64,000 nt of DNA, taken from NCBI RefSeq assembly GCF_024746835.1, contig NZ_CP080531.1, positions 6,592,001 through 6,656,000 on the forward strand, read 5' to 3'. The translations under genes and the position numbers were made by a program. Positions within the stretch are counted from its first letter, which is position 1, and every line of letters begins with the position of its first letter. Under the pieces are notes generated by a model. The model saw nothing but the letters and a program-made list of their open reading frames with translations, had not been told where the DNA came from and ran no database searches. This stretch comes from Mesorhizobium sp. AR02. Lineage in GTDB: Bacteria > Pseudomonadota > Alphaproteobacteria > Rhizobiales > Rhizobiaceae. Below, piece by piece: positions 8,586 to 17,586 of this stretch.

Positions 8586-9908
8586 TCAAGTCATAAAGGC
8601 ACCAGGAAAATGGGCGAATTCTATGTGATGCGCACCTCCGGTGCCGTGGTTGTCGAAAGAGAGCGCACCGGTCGAACTGTTATAGATGATATGGTCGCTA
8701 CCATCATGCGTGCCCATGCCGGCGAAGAAAGCGGCATTTGGCGGAGCGCCCGCGTGCAGCCCCAAAGCGTGGTCGAGGTGAATCTTTTGTTGGGAGACGC
8801 CGAAGTCCGTAGGCCGGTCGGCACTCCCGGCCGCAAGAGCAGTATTGAATGCGAAGACATCGCTGCCGACATCGGCCAGTGAGGCGAGTCCTAAGCCCCC
8901 GCCGCCACCGGCCGACTCTGTCACCCAGTGGCTGGCATTGGCGACATGATGGACGTCGTCGGTTCTGTGGATCAAATCGGCACCGTTGGTGTGATGATGT
9001 GTACCATCGCTGGGATAGGCGACAACTGGAGTGGTCGGTGTACTAGCGGTGCCAGGTCTCCCCTGGGTACTGGGGGTATTGGGAGTGCTGGGAGTGCTAG
9101 GAGTACTTGGAGTACTGGCGGCACCAGAGGTGCTCGGGGGAGGGGTGGCGGGGGCGCTTGCGGCGCTGCTGAGATTATGTTGCTGGAACAAGGCTTGTAA
9201 TGCCGGTGAGTTGCCAAGCGCGGTGTCACCCTGTTGAGAACCCCAGGCATAGGCATAGTCGAAGGCGGGCGATGGCGCCACCTTGGCCCAGTGGTCCAAC
9301 ATGGTCTGTTCCTGGGCGACGCTGGGAAGGACATATTGGCCGCCCGTATCGGTTGTGAAACTGCCGCCCCCAAACGTCTGGTAAACCGGAACGATCTGGC
9401 TGACCGGGATGCCGGAGGCGACAGCCGCGGCCACGCTCCTGTCGATCATGTTGTAGTCAACCGTGCTTGTGCCGGTCCGTACCGGGTAGGGATCCACGCC
9501 GTAATAGTCGATATGCGTGTTGGCGGGATTGTAGGTGTTTGAAAAATCGGGATTTGCGGAAGACCCCATGTTCATCATGGTGATGAAGGTCTTGGCGCCG
9601 GGCAGGTTTGTGTGGATCCAGTCGGATTCCGCCTTCAGATTCGCGGCAGTGGCATAGGTCCCCCATTTGCCCGTCGGATCCGGCTCATCGACGAGGAAGA
9701 AGCCAAACGCCTTCGGATTGCCGATGAAGGGCGTGACTTTCTGGATAAAGGACGAGGTTGCGCCATTGGCTTCATTCAGCCAGACCAGACCTTTCGTGCC
9801 GGCCGGCAAGGCGTTGAGTTCGTCCACGGATGAAACATCGACAAGATTGAATCCGGCGGTTGCGACGTCCGTCGCTGATCCGCCTGATGCATAATGGAGA
9901 GTGGCCAT
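8586..9908 (-). CDS. Secreted TIM-barrel glycosidase-like protein with Ser/Thr/Pro linker and RTX-like C-terminus
   Basis: A 440-residue protein starting at ATG 9906-9908, preceded by AAGGAAA at good spacing. Residues about 1-265 look like a (beta/alpha)8 glycoside-hydrolase-like fold: FGFFLVDEPDP near 75-85, HIDYYGVDPYPVR near 135-147, and a late Tyr/Trp-rich strand FDYAYAWGSQQGD. A low-complexity linker of SerThrPro repeats and Gly/His-rich sequence follows (about 275-330). The C-terminus (GTHDGSDHIIYNSSTGALSF, ending in an acidic-poor FAHFPGAFMT) matches the terminal module of RTX/serralysin-type proteins that leave by type I secretion. There is no Sec signal peptide, consistent with that route. 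No ABC/HlyD export genes are nearby. The enzymatic substrate is unknown. Confidence 0.65.
   Translation of the reverse strand: MATLHYASGGSATDVATAGFNLVDVSSVDELNALPAGTKGLVWLNEANGATSSFIQKVTPFIGNPKAFGFFLVDEPDPTGKWGTYATAANLKAESDWIHTNLPGAKTFITMMNMGSSANPDFSNTYNPANTHIDYYGVDPYPVRTGTSTVDYNMIDRSVAAAVASGIPVSQIVPVYQTFGGGSFTTDTGGQYVLPSVAQEQTMLDHWAKVAPSPAFDYAYAWGSQQGDTALGNSPALQALFQQHNLSSAASAPATPPPSTSGAASTPSTPSTPSTPNTPSTQGRPGTASTPTTPVVAYPSDGTHHHTNGADLIHRTDDVHHVANASHWVTESAGGGGGLGLASLADVGSDVFAFNTALAAGSADRPTDFGVSQQKIHLDHALGLHAGAPPNAAFFAGMGTHDGSDHIIYNSSTGALSFDNHGTGGAHHIEFAHFPGAFMT
9063..9116. repeat. Six 9-bp tandem units in the linker of the RTX-like protein
   Basis: Units such as GGGAGTGCT (two exact copies at 9081-9098) and AGGAGTACT repeat with no spacer and encode Ser-Thr-Pro triplets on the minus strand. 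Such in-frame coding repeats expand and contract by slippage and vary linker length. Confidence 0.8.
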
Positions 9909-10059
9909 CCAATTTCCTTCGTCGGATTCGATAGCCCCGTGCCTGCCTAGCTGAAAACGTACAATAGCGTACAATCAAATACAGGCACTCTTTGACAGAA
10001 TCATTGATCGTAGACGGGAATTGCCACAGGATAGGTGCTGTGTGCGAGAGCGAAGGATC

Positions 10060-10297
10060 GCGGACGCGTGTACCTCTACCTTCGCATCAATGGCGGCACG
10101 GAACTTTCGACAGCTGCACGCGCATCAGGACTCGACGCCTCAAGCCGGGCGGCGTTCACTTGAGGATGCGGCTCAAACGACAGCTTCAGGTGGGTGAAGC
10201 CTTCCCGCTCACGCTCAACTTCGAAAAGGCCGGCGCGGTCGAGATCACCATCAACATTGGAAGGGCCGGGGCCATGGATGATACGAGCGGGAAGTGA
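10060..10297 (+). pseudogene. Copper chaperone PCu(A)C relic
   Basis: The frame ending at 10297 contains LKPGGVHLRMRLKRQLQVGE followed by FPLTLNFEKAGAVEI, which matches the C-terminal strands of periplasmic PCu(A)C copper chaperones (LKPGGYH..., L..GDTVPVTLTFE). The N-terminal strands (VYLYLRINGGTEL near 10066-10104) are in a different frame and the central Met/His copper-binding part is missing. It therefore looks like a gene with an internal deletion and frameshift. The region 9909-10059 and 10298-10557 shows no other recognisable gene; a 30-codon frame at about 10303 is too short to judge. Confidence 0.55.
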
Positions 10298-10557
10298 ATC
10301 GAAATGTCGGAGGAAAGCAAACCAGCTCTGGCTCCAGGCAGTGTGCCGCTGTATGGGGTCCCGTTATGGCGATCACGCTGTTTGTTGCGGCCATAGGGTC
10401 AATCGCCTGACTGCACCGGCTAGCATGACCTGGTCGGAGAAACCGATCTGTGCCGTTCGTTCGGTCGCGCCGTGGAGGACCCGATCTCGGGCCCCTGGAA
10501 CACAAGCAGGATTGCGTGATTATCTTCATTTCGGGTGGCGGTCGGTCTCATGCCCGT

Positions 10558-11472
10558 TCATCCAGACTTCGGGTCGCTGCCGTCCAACGCATGCGCCCGT
10601 AAGAAGTCGACGAGAACCTGGAGGGCCGCGGGCGTTTGGCGCCGACTGGGGTAGTACAAATAGAACCCCACCGAGCGCGGCGCCCAATCTTCCAGCAAGG
10701 GAACCAGCCGCCCTTGCTCAATGAGAGTGTCGACCAAACAACTTGGCAGGCGAGCAATCCCGACGCCGTCAAGGGCGGCGGGGATTGCAAGATCGTCGCT
10801 GACGGTGAGCGATCCTTTGACAATGACCTCCAGGCTCTTCCCTCGCTTCTCGAACATCCAGCGATGCATGGCGCCGCTGGCGAAGCGCTGGCGGATGCAG
10901 TTGTGTCCTTGGAGATCTGCCGGAATCTTTGGACGGGGGTGCCGGAGCAAGTAATCGGGTGAGGCGACGATCGTGGGACGCGCGTCGGCGCCTACGCGAA
11001 CAGCGATCATGTCCTGCTCAAGGCGATGACCGGGCCGGATGCCGGCGTCGAAGCGATCGCGGACGATGTCGGTCAGCGCGCTGTCTGTGATTATCTCCAG
11101 GCTGATGGCAGGATACGCCGCGAGAAATTTTGCGAGGATTGGCTCGATCACCATTTTTGCTGCTGGGCGTGGAACGGTGAGCCGAAGATTTCCTGCCGGT
11201 TTGTCGCGGAACACATTGATGGACTCCACAGCCGCTTCAAAGCTGTCAAGCGCCGGCCGCAGCTCCGCCAGCAGACGTTCGCCGACCTCCGTCAAGGCGA
11301 CGCTGCGGGTCGTCCGATTGAGCAGCCGGACGCCGAGCTTTTCTTCGAGGCCGCGGATAGTCTCACTGAGTGTCGAGCGCGAAATGCCCAGGTGACTTGC
11401 CGCCTTGGCAAAGCTGGAGCGCTCGGCGATTGCCACGAAAGAGTTCATTTCAGCGAAGCCAAGTTTTCGCAT
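10558..11472 (-). CDS. LysR family transcriptional regulator
   Basis: A 304-residue LysR regulator with start MRKLGFAEMNSFVAIAERSS (ATG 11470-11472). The N-terminal helix-turn-helix covers residues 5-64 (SFAKAASHLGISRSTLSETI, LGVRLLNRTTRSVALTEVGE) and the rest is the effector-binding domain. It is divergent from the azoreductase gene, 145 bp apart, with an interrupted palindrome between them. It likely controls azoR and perhaps the dehalogenase/cytochrome genes behind it. The frame is open upstream of the chosen start but the added residues lack family similarity. Confidence 0.9.
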   Translation of the reverse strand: MRKLGFAEMNSFVAIAERSSFAKAASHLGISRSTLSETIRGLEEKLGVRLLNRTTRSVALTEVGERLLAELRPALDSFEAAVESINVFRDKPAGNLRLTVPRPAAKMVIEPILAKFLAAYPAISLEIITDSALTDIVRDRFDAGIRPGHRLEQDMIAVRVGADARPTIVASPDYLLRHPRPKIPADLQGHNCIRQRFASGAMHRWMFEKRGKSLEVIVKGSLTVSDDLAIPAALDGVGIARLPSCLVDTLIEQGRLVPLLEDWAPRSVGFYLYYPSRRQTPAALQVLVDFLRAHALDGSDPKSG

Positions 11473-11495
11473 TGATCGGTTCCTCCGACTAGGGC

Positions 11496-11513
11496 ATCCG
11501 GATAATACCGGAT
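11496..11513. promoter_or_regulatory. Candidate LysR box upstream of azoR
   Basis: ATCCGG-ATAATA-CCGGAT, a perfect 6-bp inverted repeat, lies in the 145-bp gap between the divergent lysR and azoR genes, close to the lysR start. LysR proteins favour short interrupted palindromes in this position. Confidence 0.4.
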
Positions 11514-11617
11514 TGTCGAAACAAACATATAGCACCATCTCCCGCCATACGAGATCGCTTTCGCACCCATCGTTCTTCCGCGATGGCTTTAGCGGTGATC
11601 TCCCAGGAGAATTGGTC

Positions 11618-12256
11618 ATGCTTCAATCCAGCCGTCCGAAAACGCTGCTGCACATCGACTCCAGCGTGCTCGCCGATCATTCGGTTTCCCGGGAGCTGTC
11701 CGCGGCGCTCGTCGAGCAATGGTGCGGCGCTGACGCGACCGTCACCGTCGTTTATCGCGATCTTGGCGCTCAGCCGCCTGCCCACCTCTCCGGCGAAATC
11801 CTGGCGGCAGGAGGGCTCGATCCGAGCCGGCTCACGGATCATCAGCGTCATGAGATCGGTGTGACCGAGGTGCTTATCGAGGAGTTTCTTGCCGCTGACG
11901 CGGTCGTTATCGGCGCGCCGATGTACAATTTCGCGATCTCGACCCAGCTCAGAGCTTGGATCGACCGCATCGTCCAGGTGGGGCGCACCTTTCGCTATAC
12001 CGAGGCGGGCCCCATCGGCCTCGCCGGCGGCAAGCGGGTTGTGATCGTGTCATCGCGGGGCGGGGTCTACGCGACGCCTGAGCGACAGGCGATGGACTTC
12101 CAGGAAGCCTACCTGCGACTGGTCTTCAATTTTCTTGGCATTACCGACTTCTCGATCATCCGCGCGGAAGGCCTCGCGATGGGGCCGGAGCCGCGCCAGC
12201 GCGCCATCACGGCCGCGCACGCCCAACTCGCGGACATGTTCCAACGCGCTGCTTGA
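11618..12256 (+). CDS. azoR: FMN-dependent NADH-azoreductase
   Basis: A 212-residue flavodoxin-fold oxidoreductase. Start ATG 11618 is preceded by AGGAGA. Family marks are the N-terminal [20 protein letters not shown] (phosphate-binding loop for FMN), the central [20 protein letters not shown] (near 98-117) and [11 protein letters not shown] (near 141-151). AzoR-type enzymes reduce quinones and azo compounds with two electrons from NADH. The haloalkane dehalogenase and cytochrome b561 genes follow on the same strand, which suggests a xenobiotic or redox-stress cassette under the divergent LysR. Length is typical. Confidence 0.92.
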   Translation: MLQSSRPKTLLHIDSSVLADHSVSRELSAALVEQWCGADATVTVVYRDLGAQPPAHLSGEILAAGGLDPSRLTDHQRHEIGVTEVLIEEFLAADAVVIGAPMYNFAISTQLRAWIDRIVQVGRTFRYTEAGPIGLAGGKRVVIVSSRGGVYATPERQAMDFQEAYLRLVFNFLGITDFSIIRAEGLAMGPEPRQRAITAAHAQLADMFQRAA

Positions 12257-12369
12257 CGCGTGGAGATCGTTCAATGGCGACCACCCTTTCACAGCGAACC
12301 GCCAACAAACCCTCGCAGGCACTGCTAGGCGCGGTTCTCGGGCAAGTCTTTCCAACAGGAGCGTTTTCA

Positions 12370-13266
12370 ATGACAGACCCACAGATTGCGGATCCCCAGA
12401 TCAGCGCGACCGATCCTCACCCAAGGCGACGTGTCGGCGTGCTCGACACCGAGATGAGCTTCGTCGAGGTCGGCCAGGGCGATCCGATCGTGTTCCTCCA
12501 TGGCAATCCGACCTCTTCCTATCTCTGGCGGAATATCATCCCCTACGTCAGCGAACACGGTCGCTGCTTGGCGCCCGACCTGGTCGGAATGGGTCAGTCC
12601 GGAAAATCACCGACGCAGGCCTACCGCTTCCTCGACCATACGCGCTATCTGGATGCGTGGTTCGACACCTTGGGCCTCACGAAGAACGTCACCCTGGTCG
12701 TTCATGATTGGGGCTCGGCCCTCGGTTTTCATCGCGCGGCCCGCTTCCCTGACCAGATCAAGGCGATCGCCTACATGGAGGCCATCGCCTTGCCACGGCG
12801 CTGGGAAGATTTCGGCGAGGCCGGCGACATTTTCCGAGCATTGCGCTCGGAAAAGGGCGAGCACATGATCCTTGATGAGAACTTCTTCGTGGAGGCGATA
12901 CTGCCGCGAAGTGTTCTTCGGAAGCTGAGCGACGAAGAAATGGCCGCCTATCGTGCCCCGTTTCTCGAGCGGGAAGCTCGGCTCCCGACGCTCGTATGGC
13001 CGCGACAAATCCCGATCGGCGGCGAACCCGCCGATGTTACGGGGATCGTCGAGAGTTCGGGGGCATTTCTGTCTCGCAGCGCAATTCCGAAGCTTCTTAT
13101 CGTGGGCGAACCCGGCGCAATCATGACGGGTCGCACCCGCGAATTCTGCCGAACTTGGCCGAACCAGCGAGAGGTCACCGTTAGGGGCAGGCATTTTCTT
13201 CAAGAGGATTCACCCCATCAAATCGGGACAGCGCTGGCCGAATTCGTGACGAGCCTGCGGCCGTAG
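12370..13266 (+). CDS. Haloalkane dehalogenase (DhaA/LinB type)
   Basis: A 298-residue alpha/beta hydrolase of the HLD-II group, which replaces halide on haloalkanes with hydroxyl. All active-site elements are visible: [12 protein letters not shown] with halide-binding Asn46, [11 protein letters not shown] with nucleophile Asp113 and halide-binding Trp114, YMEAIALP with the acid Glu137, and [13 protein letters not shown] near 275 with the catalytic His. The start at ATG 12370 has AGGAG eight bases ahead and gives the family's usual length; a frame from 12274 would add an odd 32-residue leader. The gene follows azoR on the same strand. Mesorhizobium strains are known to carry dehalogenases of this group; the natural substrate is unknown. 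Confidence 0.93.
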   Translation: MTDPQIADPQISATDPHPRRRVGVLDTEMSFVEVGQGDPIVFLHGNPTSSYLWRNIIPYVSEHGRCLAPDLVGMGQSGKSPTQAYRFLDHTRYLDAWFDTLGLTKNVTLVVHDWGSALGFHRAARFPDQIKAIAYMEAIALPRRWEDFGEAGDIFRALRSEKGEHMILDENFFVEAILPRSVLRKLSDEEMAAYRAPFLEREARLPTLVWPRQIPIGGEPADVTGIVESSGAFLSRSAIPKLLIVGEPGAIMTGRTREFCRTWPNQREVTVRGRHFLQEDSPHQIGTALAEFVTSLRP

Positions 13267-13352
13267 CAGGAGCAATTGCCCCTGCATTGAATCGGCGACG
13301 CGCCGACACGGCGTAGCGAGCCTGATGCGGCTCATCTCTAGGAGAACCGAAC

Positions 13353-13952
13353 ATGACCCAAGTCTCTCGTTATCACCCGCTCCTGGTTGGGTTGCATTGG
13401 CTGCTGGCTTTGATGGTCATTGCCGCCTTGGCGCTCGGCGCCTTAGTGCTGGTCAATATCCCGAACAGCGATCCGATGAAGATCGACGCGCTGCGGCAGC
13501 ACATGACCGCTGGCGTCCTGATCCTGACGCTAATGCTAGTGCGATTGCTGGTTCGTACGCGCACCACACACCCTGCGCCGGCGTCGTCCGGCAATGCGCT
13601 GCTGAACAAGCTTGCCTGGGCCTCGCACAGGCTCTTCTACCCGCTGGTGTTCGGCATGGCTGGCAGCGGCATCATCATGGCCTTGGAGGCCAATCTGCCG
13701 GCCGTCGTGTTCGGCGGCCATGGCTCCTTGCCGCCAGACTTCTGGGCCTTCACGCCGCGCGTCTTTCACTACGTATTTTCACGAATGCTGATGGCGCTGA
13801 TCGCGCTGCATGTCGCCGGCGCGCTCTATCACACCTTCTTTCTAAAGGACCAATTGCTGAGGCGAATGTTCTTCGGCAAACGCGTCATCGCGGCGGCGAC
13901 CATTCCAACGTCACCAGCTCCCAATCAGCCATCCTCAAAGGTGCAATCATGA
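13353..13952 (+). CDS. Cytochrome b561 family protein
   Basis: A 199-residue four-helix inner-membrane cytochrome. The first helix carries the haem-ligand histidines in YHPLLVGLHWLLALMV, the second has LRQHMTAGVLILTL, and the fourth has MLMALIALHVAGALYHTFFL with two further histidines, the usual b561 pattern of di-haem ligation. These proteins pass electrons between the quinone pool and periplasmic partners. Its stop overlaps the start of the next membrane gene by 4 bp (ATGA), so the two are translationally coupled. Confidence 0.88.
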   Translation: MTQVSRYHPLLVGLHWLLALMVIAALALGALVLVNIPNSDPMKIDALRQHMTAGVLILTLMLVRLLVRTRTTHPAPASSGNALLNKLAWASHRLFYPLVFGMAGSGIIMALEANLPAVVFGGHGSLPPDFWAFTPRVFHYVFSRMLMALIALHVAGALYHTFFLKDQLLRRMFFGKRVIAAATIPTSPAPNQPSSKVQS

Positions 13953-14485
13953 ACTTCTTGCAACCCGCGCAGGCCGGCGCGCAGCTGCTGAGCCTGATCG
14001 TCTTCGGGACCATAGCGATATGGTACGTGGCGCCCTGGCTCAGGACCCTCGGGCGCGCCGAGGCGCTCACTGTGCTGCTGTGGATTCACGTCTTCCGGTA
14101 TGTCGCCCTGCAGGCGGTTTCGGCTCAAAAAGCCGGCTTTCCGATCTCCGATGGCGGGCTCATGGAGATCGTCGTCGGCGATGTCGCCGGCGCGGTCATT
14201 GCGTTCGCCACGATAGCTGCGCTTCGCTATTGGGTGCGTCTGGCAATTCCGCTGGCTTGGCTGCTCGCTGCCGAGACGATCGTCGACACCTTCCTCAACA
14301 TTCGCGGCGGGATTCATGAAAGTCTGATGGGCGCGGCGAGCGGCGTCACCTGGCTGATCCTCGGCTTCTACGTCCCGCTGCTGGTCGTGAGCCTAACGCT
14401 GATCGTCTGGCAGCTCTTCGCGAGACGGGGCCAAGCCATCGATAGCGTAGCGCGGACATCAATCGCTCGACGGCTTTCGATATGA
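13949..14485 (+). CDS. Integral membrane protein of unknown function
   Basis: A 178-residue protein with about five hydrophobic helices (LLSLIVFGTIAIWYVAPWL, AEALTVLLWIHVFRYVAL, GDVAGAVIAFATIAALRYWV, AIPLAWLLAAETIVDTFLNI, VPLLVVSLTLIVWQLFA). No motif of a known family was recognised. The start ATG at 13949 overlaps the cytochrome b561 stop, which argues for a shared function, perhaps as a partner subunit or in the same stress response. It is the last gene of the azoR-dehalogenase-cytochrome run. Confidence 0.75.
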   Translation: MNFLQPAQAGAQLLSLIVFGTIAIWYVAPWLRTLGRAEALTVLLWIHVFRYVALQAVSAQKAGFPISDGGLMEIVVGDVAGAVIAFATIAALRYWVRLAIPLAWLLAAETIVDTFLNIRGGIHESLMGAASGVTWLILGFYVPLLVVSLTLIVWQLFARRGQAIDSVARTSIARRLSI

Positions 14486-14632
14486 GAAATTCCTGAAAAC
14501 TAACAGCGCACTACCCGGTGAAACATGTATCATATTGAATATGTTCAGTAAGTTTTGACGCTGCCTGCACACTTGTGCCGCTAACTGGGGCAGGTGGTGG
14601 ATGTGCCAACGAGACCGTCACCGTCGATCATC

Positions 14633-14848
14633 CTAGGGCTCAATGAGTCGCTTTGACGCACGACAAGCAACACGGTTCTGTTCGTCCCAAGCGTCCAACT
14701 CTGCAATGGGGTAGAGAACAGCTTTGCCGATCCTAACGAAACTCGGCCCGACGCGCATTGAGCGCCAGTTTCTTAATGTGCCCGGAGAAATCTCCCCACG
14801 ATAGCGTTCCGCGACCTCATCCGGGGTTAGAAACCTGACTCGATCCAT
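14633..14848 (-). CDS. AlpA/MerR-like helix-turn-helix protein (possible excisionase)
   Basis: A 71-residue DNA-binding protein beginning MDRVRFLTPDEVAERYRGEI. The pattern FLTPDEVAERY...TLRNWRSMRVGPSFVRIGKA followed by VLYPIAELDAW is that of small helix-turn-helix proteins annotated as AlpA or excisionase, common in integrative elements and prophages. No integrase sits beside it, although an IS91-family element has inserted about 500 bp upstream. It supports the view that this region is a decayed element. Confidence 0.7.
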   Translation of the reverse strand: MDRVRFLTPDEVAERYRGEISPGTLRNWRSMRVGPSFVRIGKAVLYPIAELDAWDEQNRVACRASKRLIEP

Positions 14849-15359
14849 CAGCTACACCTTCCTTCGATCGTTGGTAGCGGCAACGAACCACCAAGCGCTT
14901 TGCGCCACACTTAGAAGTTAGGCGCACTGCTCCTCACGTTCGTTCATGGCATCAGGTGCATTGCTATGGGACGGATGGAAGTGTCGCACGGATACATGTC
15001 CAGGCCTAACATGGCCAAAAGCGGCTCTGATGTTGTGGAACTGCGACTGGAAACTAGGTGACGCGTGCGATGCCCTCAGGCAGATGCTTGATTTACTTAT
15101 ATAAGCAATAACTGCGGTGGCAATAGAAGGAAGTTCGCGGAAGCAAGCTATTCGCTGAGCATCCAGTTTGGCTGGGGTTCCTGGAAGCTTTTCGAACTTT
15201 CTGGGTCGCACCTCAGCCCGAATTGCGGGTGCTCATGGACAAAGTGGGACATTAGATTTGGTTTTTGGATAGCTTGAAGGCATCGACTTCTGGCATGTGC
15301 GCCTGATAGCGCGTCAGCACGAACCCTCATGTGCGCTACGTTTTGAACGGCAGCTTTGC
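14849..15359. other. Gene-poor stretch before the IS91 element
   Basis: About 500 bp between the helix-turn-helix gene and the IS91-family element. A 97-codon minus-strand frame (14918-15211) has no protein-family character. Given position this could be the ruins of an integrase gene, but I cannot identify any integrase motif. Confidence 0.35.
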
Positions 15360-15483
15360 GCCTCATGCACGAACCCGCTTCGCGGGAGGGTCGCCTCGAC
15401 CTGAGATGGCGCGACAGGCATTTGACTTGAGCGGGTAGAGGCGTCGATCTGACCATGGAGTTCCCTTCAACGAGGAACTCGCC

Positions 15484-16389
15484 ATGGCTACCCTGTCGAC
15501 CGATGCACCAATCTCTCCGCTTCGCCAGCGCATGCAGCACGACATGCTCATGCGTGGCCTGGGCTCCCATACCCAGCAGGACTACGTTCGTCACGTCCGG
15601 CGCTTCGCTGTGTTCCTTGGCCGCTCGCCGGACACTGCGACGGCTGAGGACATCCGCCGATTCCAGCTGCATCAGCATGAGAGCGGCGTCGGCCCTGCGA
15701 CGATCAATGGCGCGGTCTCGGCATTGCGGTTCCTGTTCCTCGTGACGCTGAAGCGGCGGGATCTGGCGCGCGCGCTGGTGATTATGAGGTATCAGCGCAA
15801 GCTGCCCGACGTGCTGAGCGTGGAGGAAGCGGCGCGGCTGCTCGAAGCGGCGCCAGGCATCAAGTACAAGGCCGCGCTCGGTGTCGCCTATGGCGCTGGT
15901 CTGCGCGTGTCCGAGGTCGCGCACCTCAAGGTCGACGACATCGATAGCACACGCATGCTGATCCGCGTTGAACAGGGCAAGGGACGCAGGGACCGCAACG
16001 CCATGCTCTCGCCGCAACTTCTGGAACTGCTGCGGCTGTGGTGGCGCGAAGGCAGGCGGCGCGGGGTGATGCTCCCGCATGGCTGGCTGTTCCCAGGGCG
16101 CAGCTGCACGGCGCCGATCTCGTCGCGGCAACTGCATCGCGCGGTCCAGGAAGCAGCCGAAGTCGCCGGCATCCGCAAGCGCGTCAGCCCGCACACGCTG
16201 CGCCACAGCTTCGCCACTCATCTGCTCGAACAGGATGTCGACATCCGCGTCATCCAGGTGCTGCTTGGCCACAGCAAGCTCGATACCACCGCGCTCTACA
16301 CCAAGGTCTCGACGCGGACGATCCATGCGGTCGCAGGGCCGCTCGACCGGCTGATGGCGCTGATGGAACACAAGACGCCGCCCGGCTGA
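15484..16389 (+). CDS. Tyrosine recombinase associated with IS91-family element
   Basis: A 301-residue site-specific recombinase. Residues 15-100 form the SAM-like core-binding domain (MLMRGLGSHTQQDYVRHVRR), and the catalytic domain shows Arg in GAGLRVSEVAHLKVDDID (near 142-158), HTLRHSFATHLLEQ (His-x-x-Arg, near 240-253), HS in LLGHSKLDTTALY and the Tyr nucleophile at TALYTKV (near 278). Many IS91-type elements carry such a gene directly before the transposase, where its role is debated. It is not of the type that usually serves dusA-site islands, judging by its strict pairing with the transposase. Confidence 0.88.
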   Translation: MATLSTDAPISPLRQRMQHDMLMRGLGSHTQQDYVRHVRRFAVFLGRSPDTATAEDIRRFQLHQHESGVGPATINGAVSALRFLFLVTLKRRDLARALVIMRYQRKLPDVLSVEEAARLLEAAPGIKYKAALGVAYGAGLRVSEVAHLKVDDIDSTRMLIRVEQGKGRRDRNAMLSPQLLELLRLWWREGRRRGVMLPHGWLFPGRSCTAPISSRQLHRAVQEAAEVAGIRKRVSPHTLRHSFATHLLEQDVDIRVIQVLLGHSKLDTTALYTKVSTRTIHAVAGPLDRLMALMEHKTPPG

Positions 16390-16392
16390 GCC

Positions 16393-17586
16393 GTGCGCAC
16401 CTCTGTCGAGGTCGCCGACATCTTCCGTGCTGCCGGCCCCGCCTATCGGGCCGCCCATGCAGGTCACCTGAGCCTCATCCAGCTCAAGGTGATGTCGGCG
16501 ATCGAGCATTGCCGCACCGCGGCGCTCGGCGGTCACGTCGAGGCCTGCGAGGACTGCGGCCAATGGCGGATCGCCTATAACTCCTGCCGCAACCGGCACT
16601 GTCCCAGGTGCCAGGGCGCGGCCGCGCGTACATGGCTCGCCGAGCGCGAAGCCGACCTGCTGCCAGTCGGCTACTTCCACGTCGTGTTCACGCTGCCCGC
16701 CGAGGTCGCCGTCATCGCGTTCCACAACAAGGCGCTGGTCTATGACCTGCTGTTCAAGGCGGCATCGGAGACGATGCTGGCGATCGCGGCGGATCCCAAG
16801 CACCTCGGCGCGCGCATCGGCATCACCGCCGTGCTCCACACATGGGGCTCGGCAATGACGCACCATCCTCATGTCCACATGATCGTGCCGGGCGGCGGCA
16901 TCACGCCGGACGCGTCACGCTGGATATCGTCGCGGCCGGCCTTCCTTCTCCCAGTCAGAGTGCTGGGCAAGCTGTTCCGCCGTCTGTTCCTGACCCGACT
17001 GGTCGCGCTGCACGACGCCGGTCGGCTCGCCTTCTTCGGATCGGCGGCGCACCTCGCCGATCGTCGGGCCTTCCTACGCCACCTGGCTCCCGTCAAGAAG
17101 AAGCGCTGGGTGGTCTACGCCAAGCCGCCCTTCGCCGGTCCCGGGGCGGTGCTCGCCTATCTGTCGCGCTATACCCACCGGGTTGCGATCTCGAACCGCC
17201 GCCTGATCGCCTTCGAAGAGGCTGGGGTCACCTTCCGCTACAAGGATTATCGCCGCGACGGCACCGACCGGCAGCAGGTCATGACGCTCGCCACAGATGA
17301 GTTCATCCGCCGCTTCCTGCTCCACGTCCTGCCGCGCGGCTTCCATCGCATCCGACATTATGGCCTGCTCGCCGGCTCCGCCCACAAGGCCAGCCTCGCA
17401 CGCGCCCGCGAACTGCTGGGCGTCGCTGCCCCGTCCGATGACCACACACCCGAACCAGAGGACTTCCGGCCGCCATGCTCCTGCTGTGGCGGACGCATGA
17501 TCGTCATCGAGGTGTTCGAACGGTGGAGGAGGCAGCCGCGCGGACCTCCGAACGCATCGGCACCGATCCGGGAGACCGCTCCATGA
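16393..17586 (+). CDS. IS91 family transposase
   Basis: A 397-residue rolling-circle transposase that starts with GTG 3 bp after the recombinase stop. The N-terminal zinc ribbon is clear (CEDCGQWRIAYNSCRNRHCP plus C..C), the HUH motif appears as HHPHVHMIVPGGGI (near 158-171) and the catalytic Tyr lies in YLSRYTHRVAISNRR (near 256-270). These proteins nick one strand and move the element, and sometimes neighbouring DNA, by rolling-circle replication. The gene is full length. Confidence 0.93.
   Translation: MRTSVEVADIFRAAGPAYRAAHAGHLSLIQLKVMSAIEHCRTAALGGHVEACEDCGQWRIAYNSCRNRHCPRCQGAAARTWLAEREADLLPVGYFHVVFTLPAEVAVIAFHNKALVYDLLFKAASETMLAIAADPKHLGARIGITAVLHTWGSAMTHHPHVHMIVPGGGITPDASRWISSRPAFLLPVRVLGKLFRRLFLTRLVALHDAGRLAFFGSAAHLADRRAFLRHLAPVKKKRWVVYAKPPFAGPGAVLAYLSRYTHRVAISNRRLIAFEEAGVTFRYKDYRRDGTDRQQVMTLATDEFIRRFLLHVLPRGFHRIRHYGLLAGSAHKASLARARELLGVAAPSDDHTPEPEDFRPPCSCCGGRMIVIEVFERWRRQPRGPPNASAPIRETAP

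Noticed and set aside
9063..9116. Tandem 9-bp units considered as a CRISPR or VNTR locus
   Set aside because: There are no spacers, units are contiguous multiples of three and code for Ser-Thr-Pro, so it is a coding repeat.
10194..10724. 176-codon plus-strand frame over the PCu(A)C relic and lysR end
   Set aside because: It runs antisense into the LysR gene and has no protein-like pattern.
14918..15211. 97-codon minus-strand frame before the IS91 element as an integrase remnant
   Set aside because: I could not find any integrase motif in it; composition is not convincing.
15148..16878. 576-codon open frame antisense to the IS91 recombinase
   Set aside because: It mirrors a high-GC coding strand; composition is that of an antisense shadow and both sense genes have full catalytic motifs.
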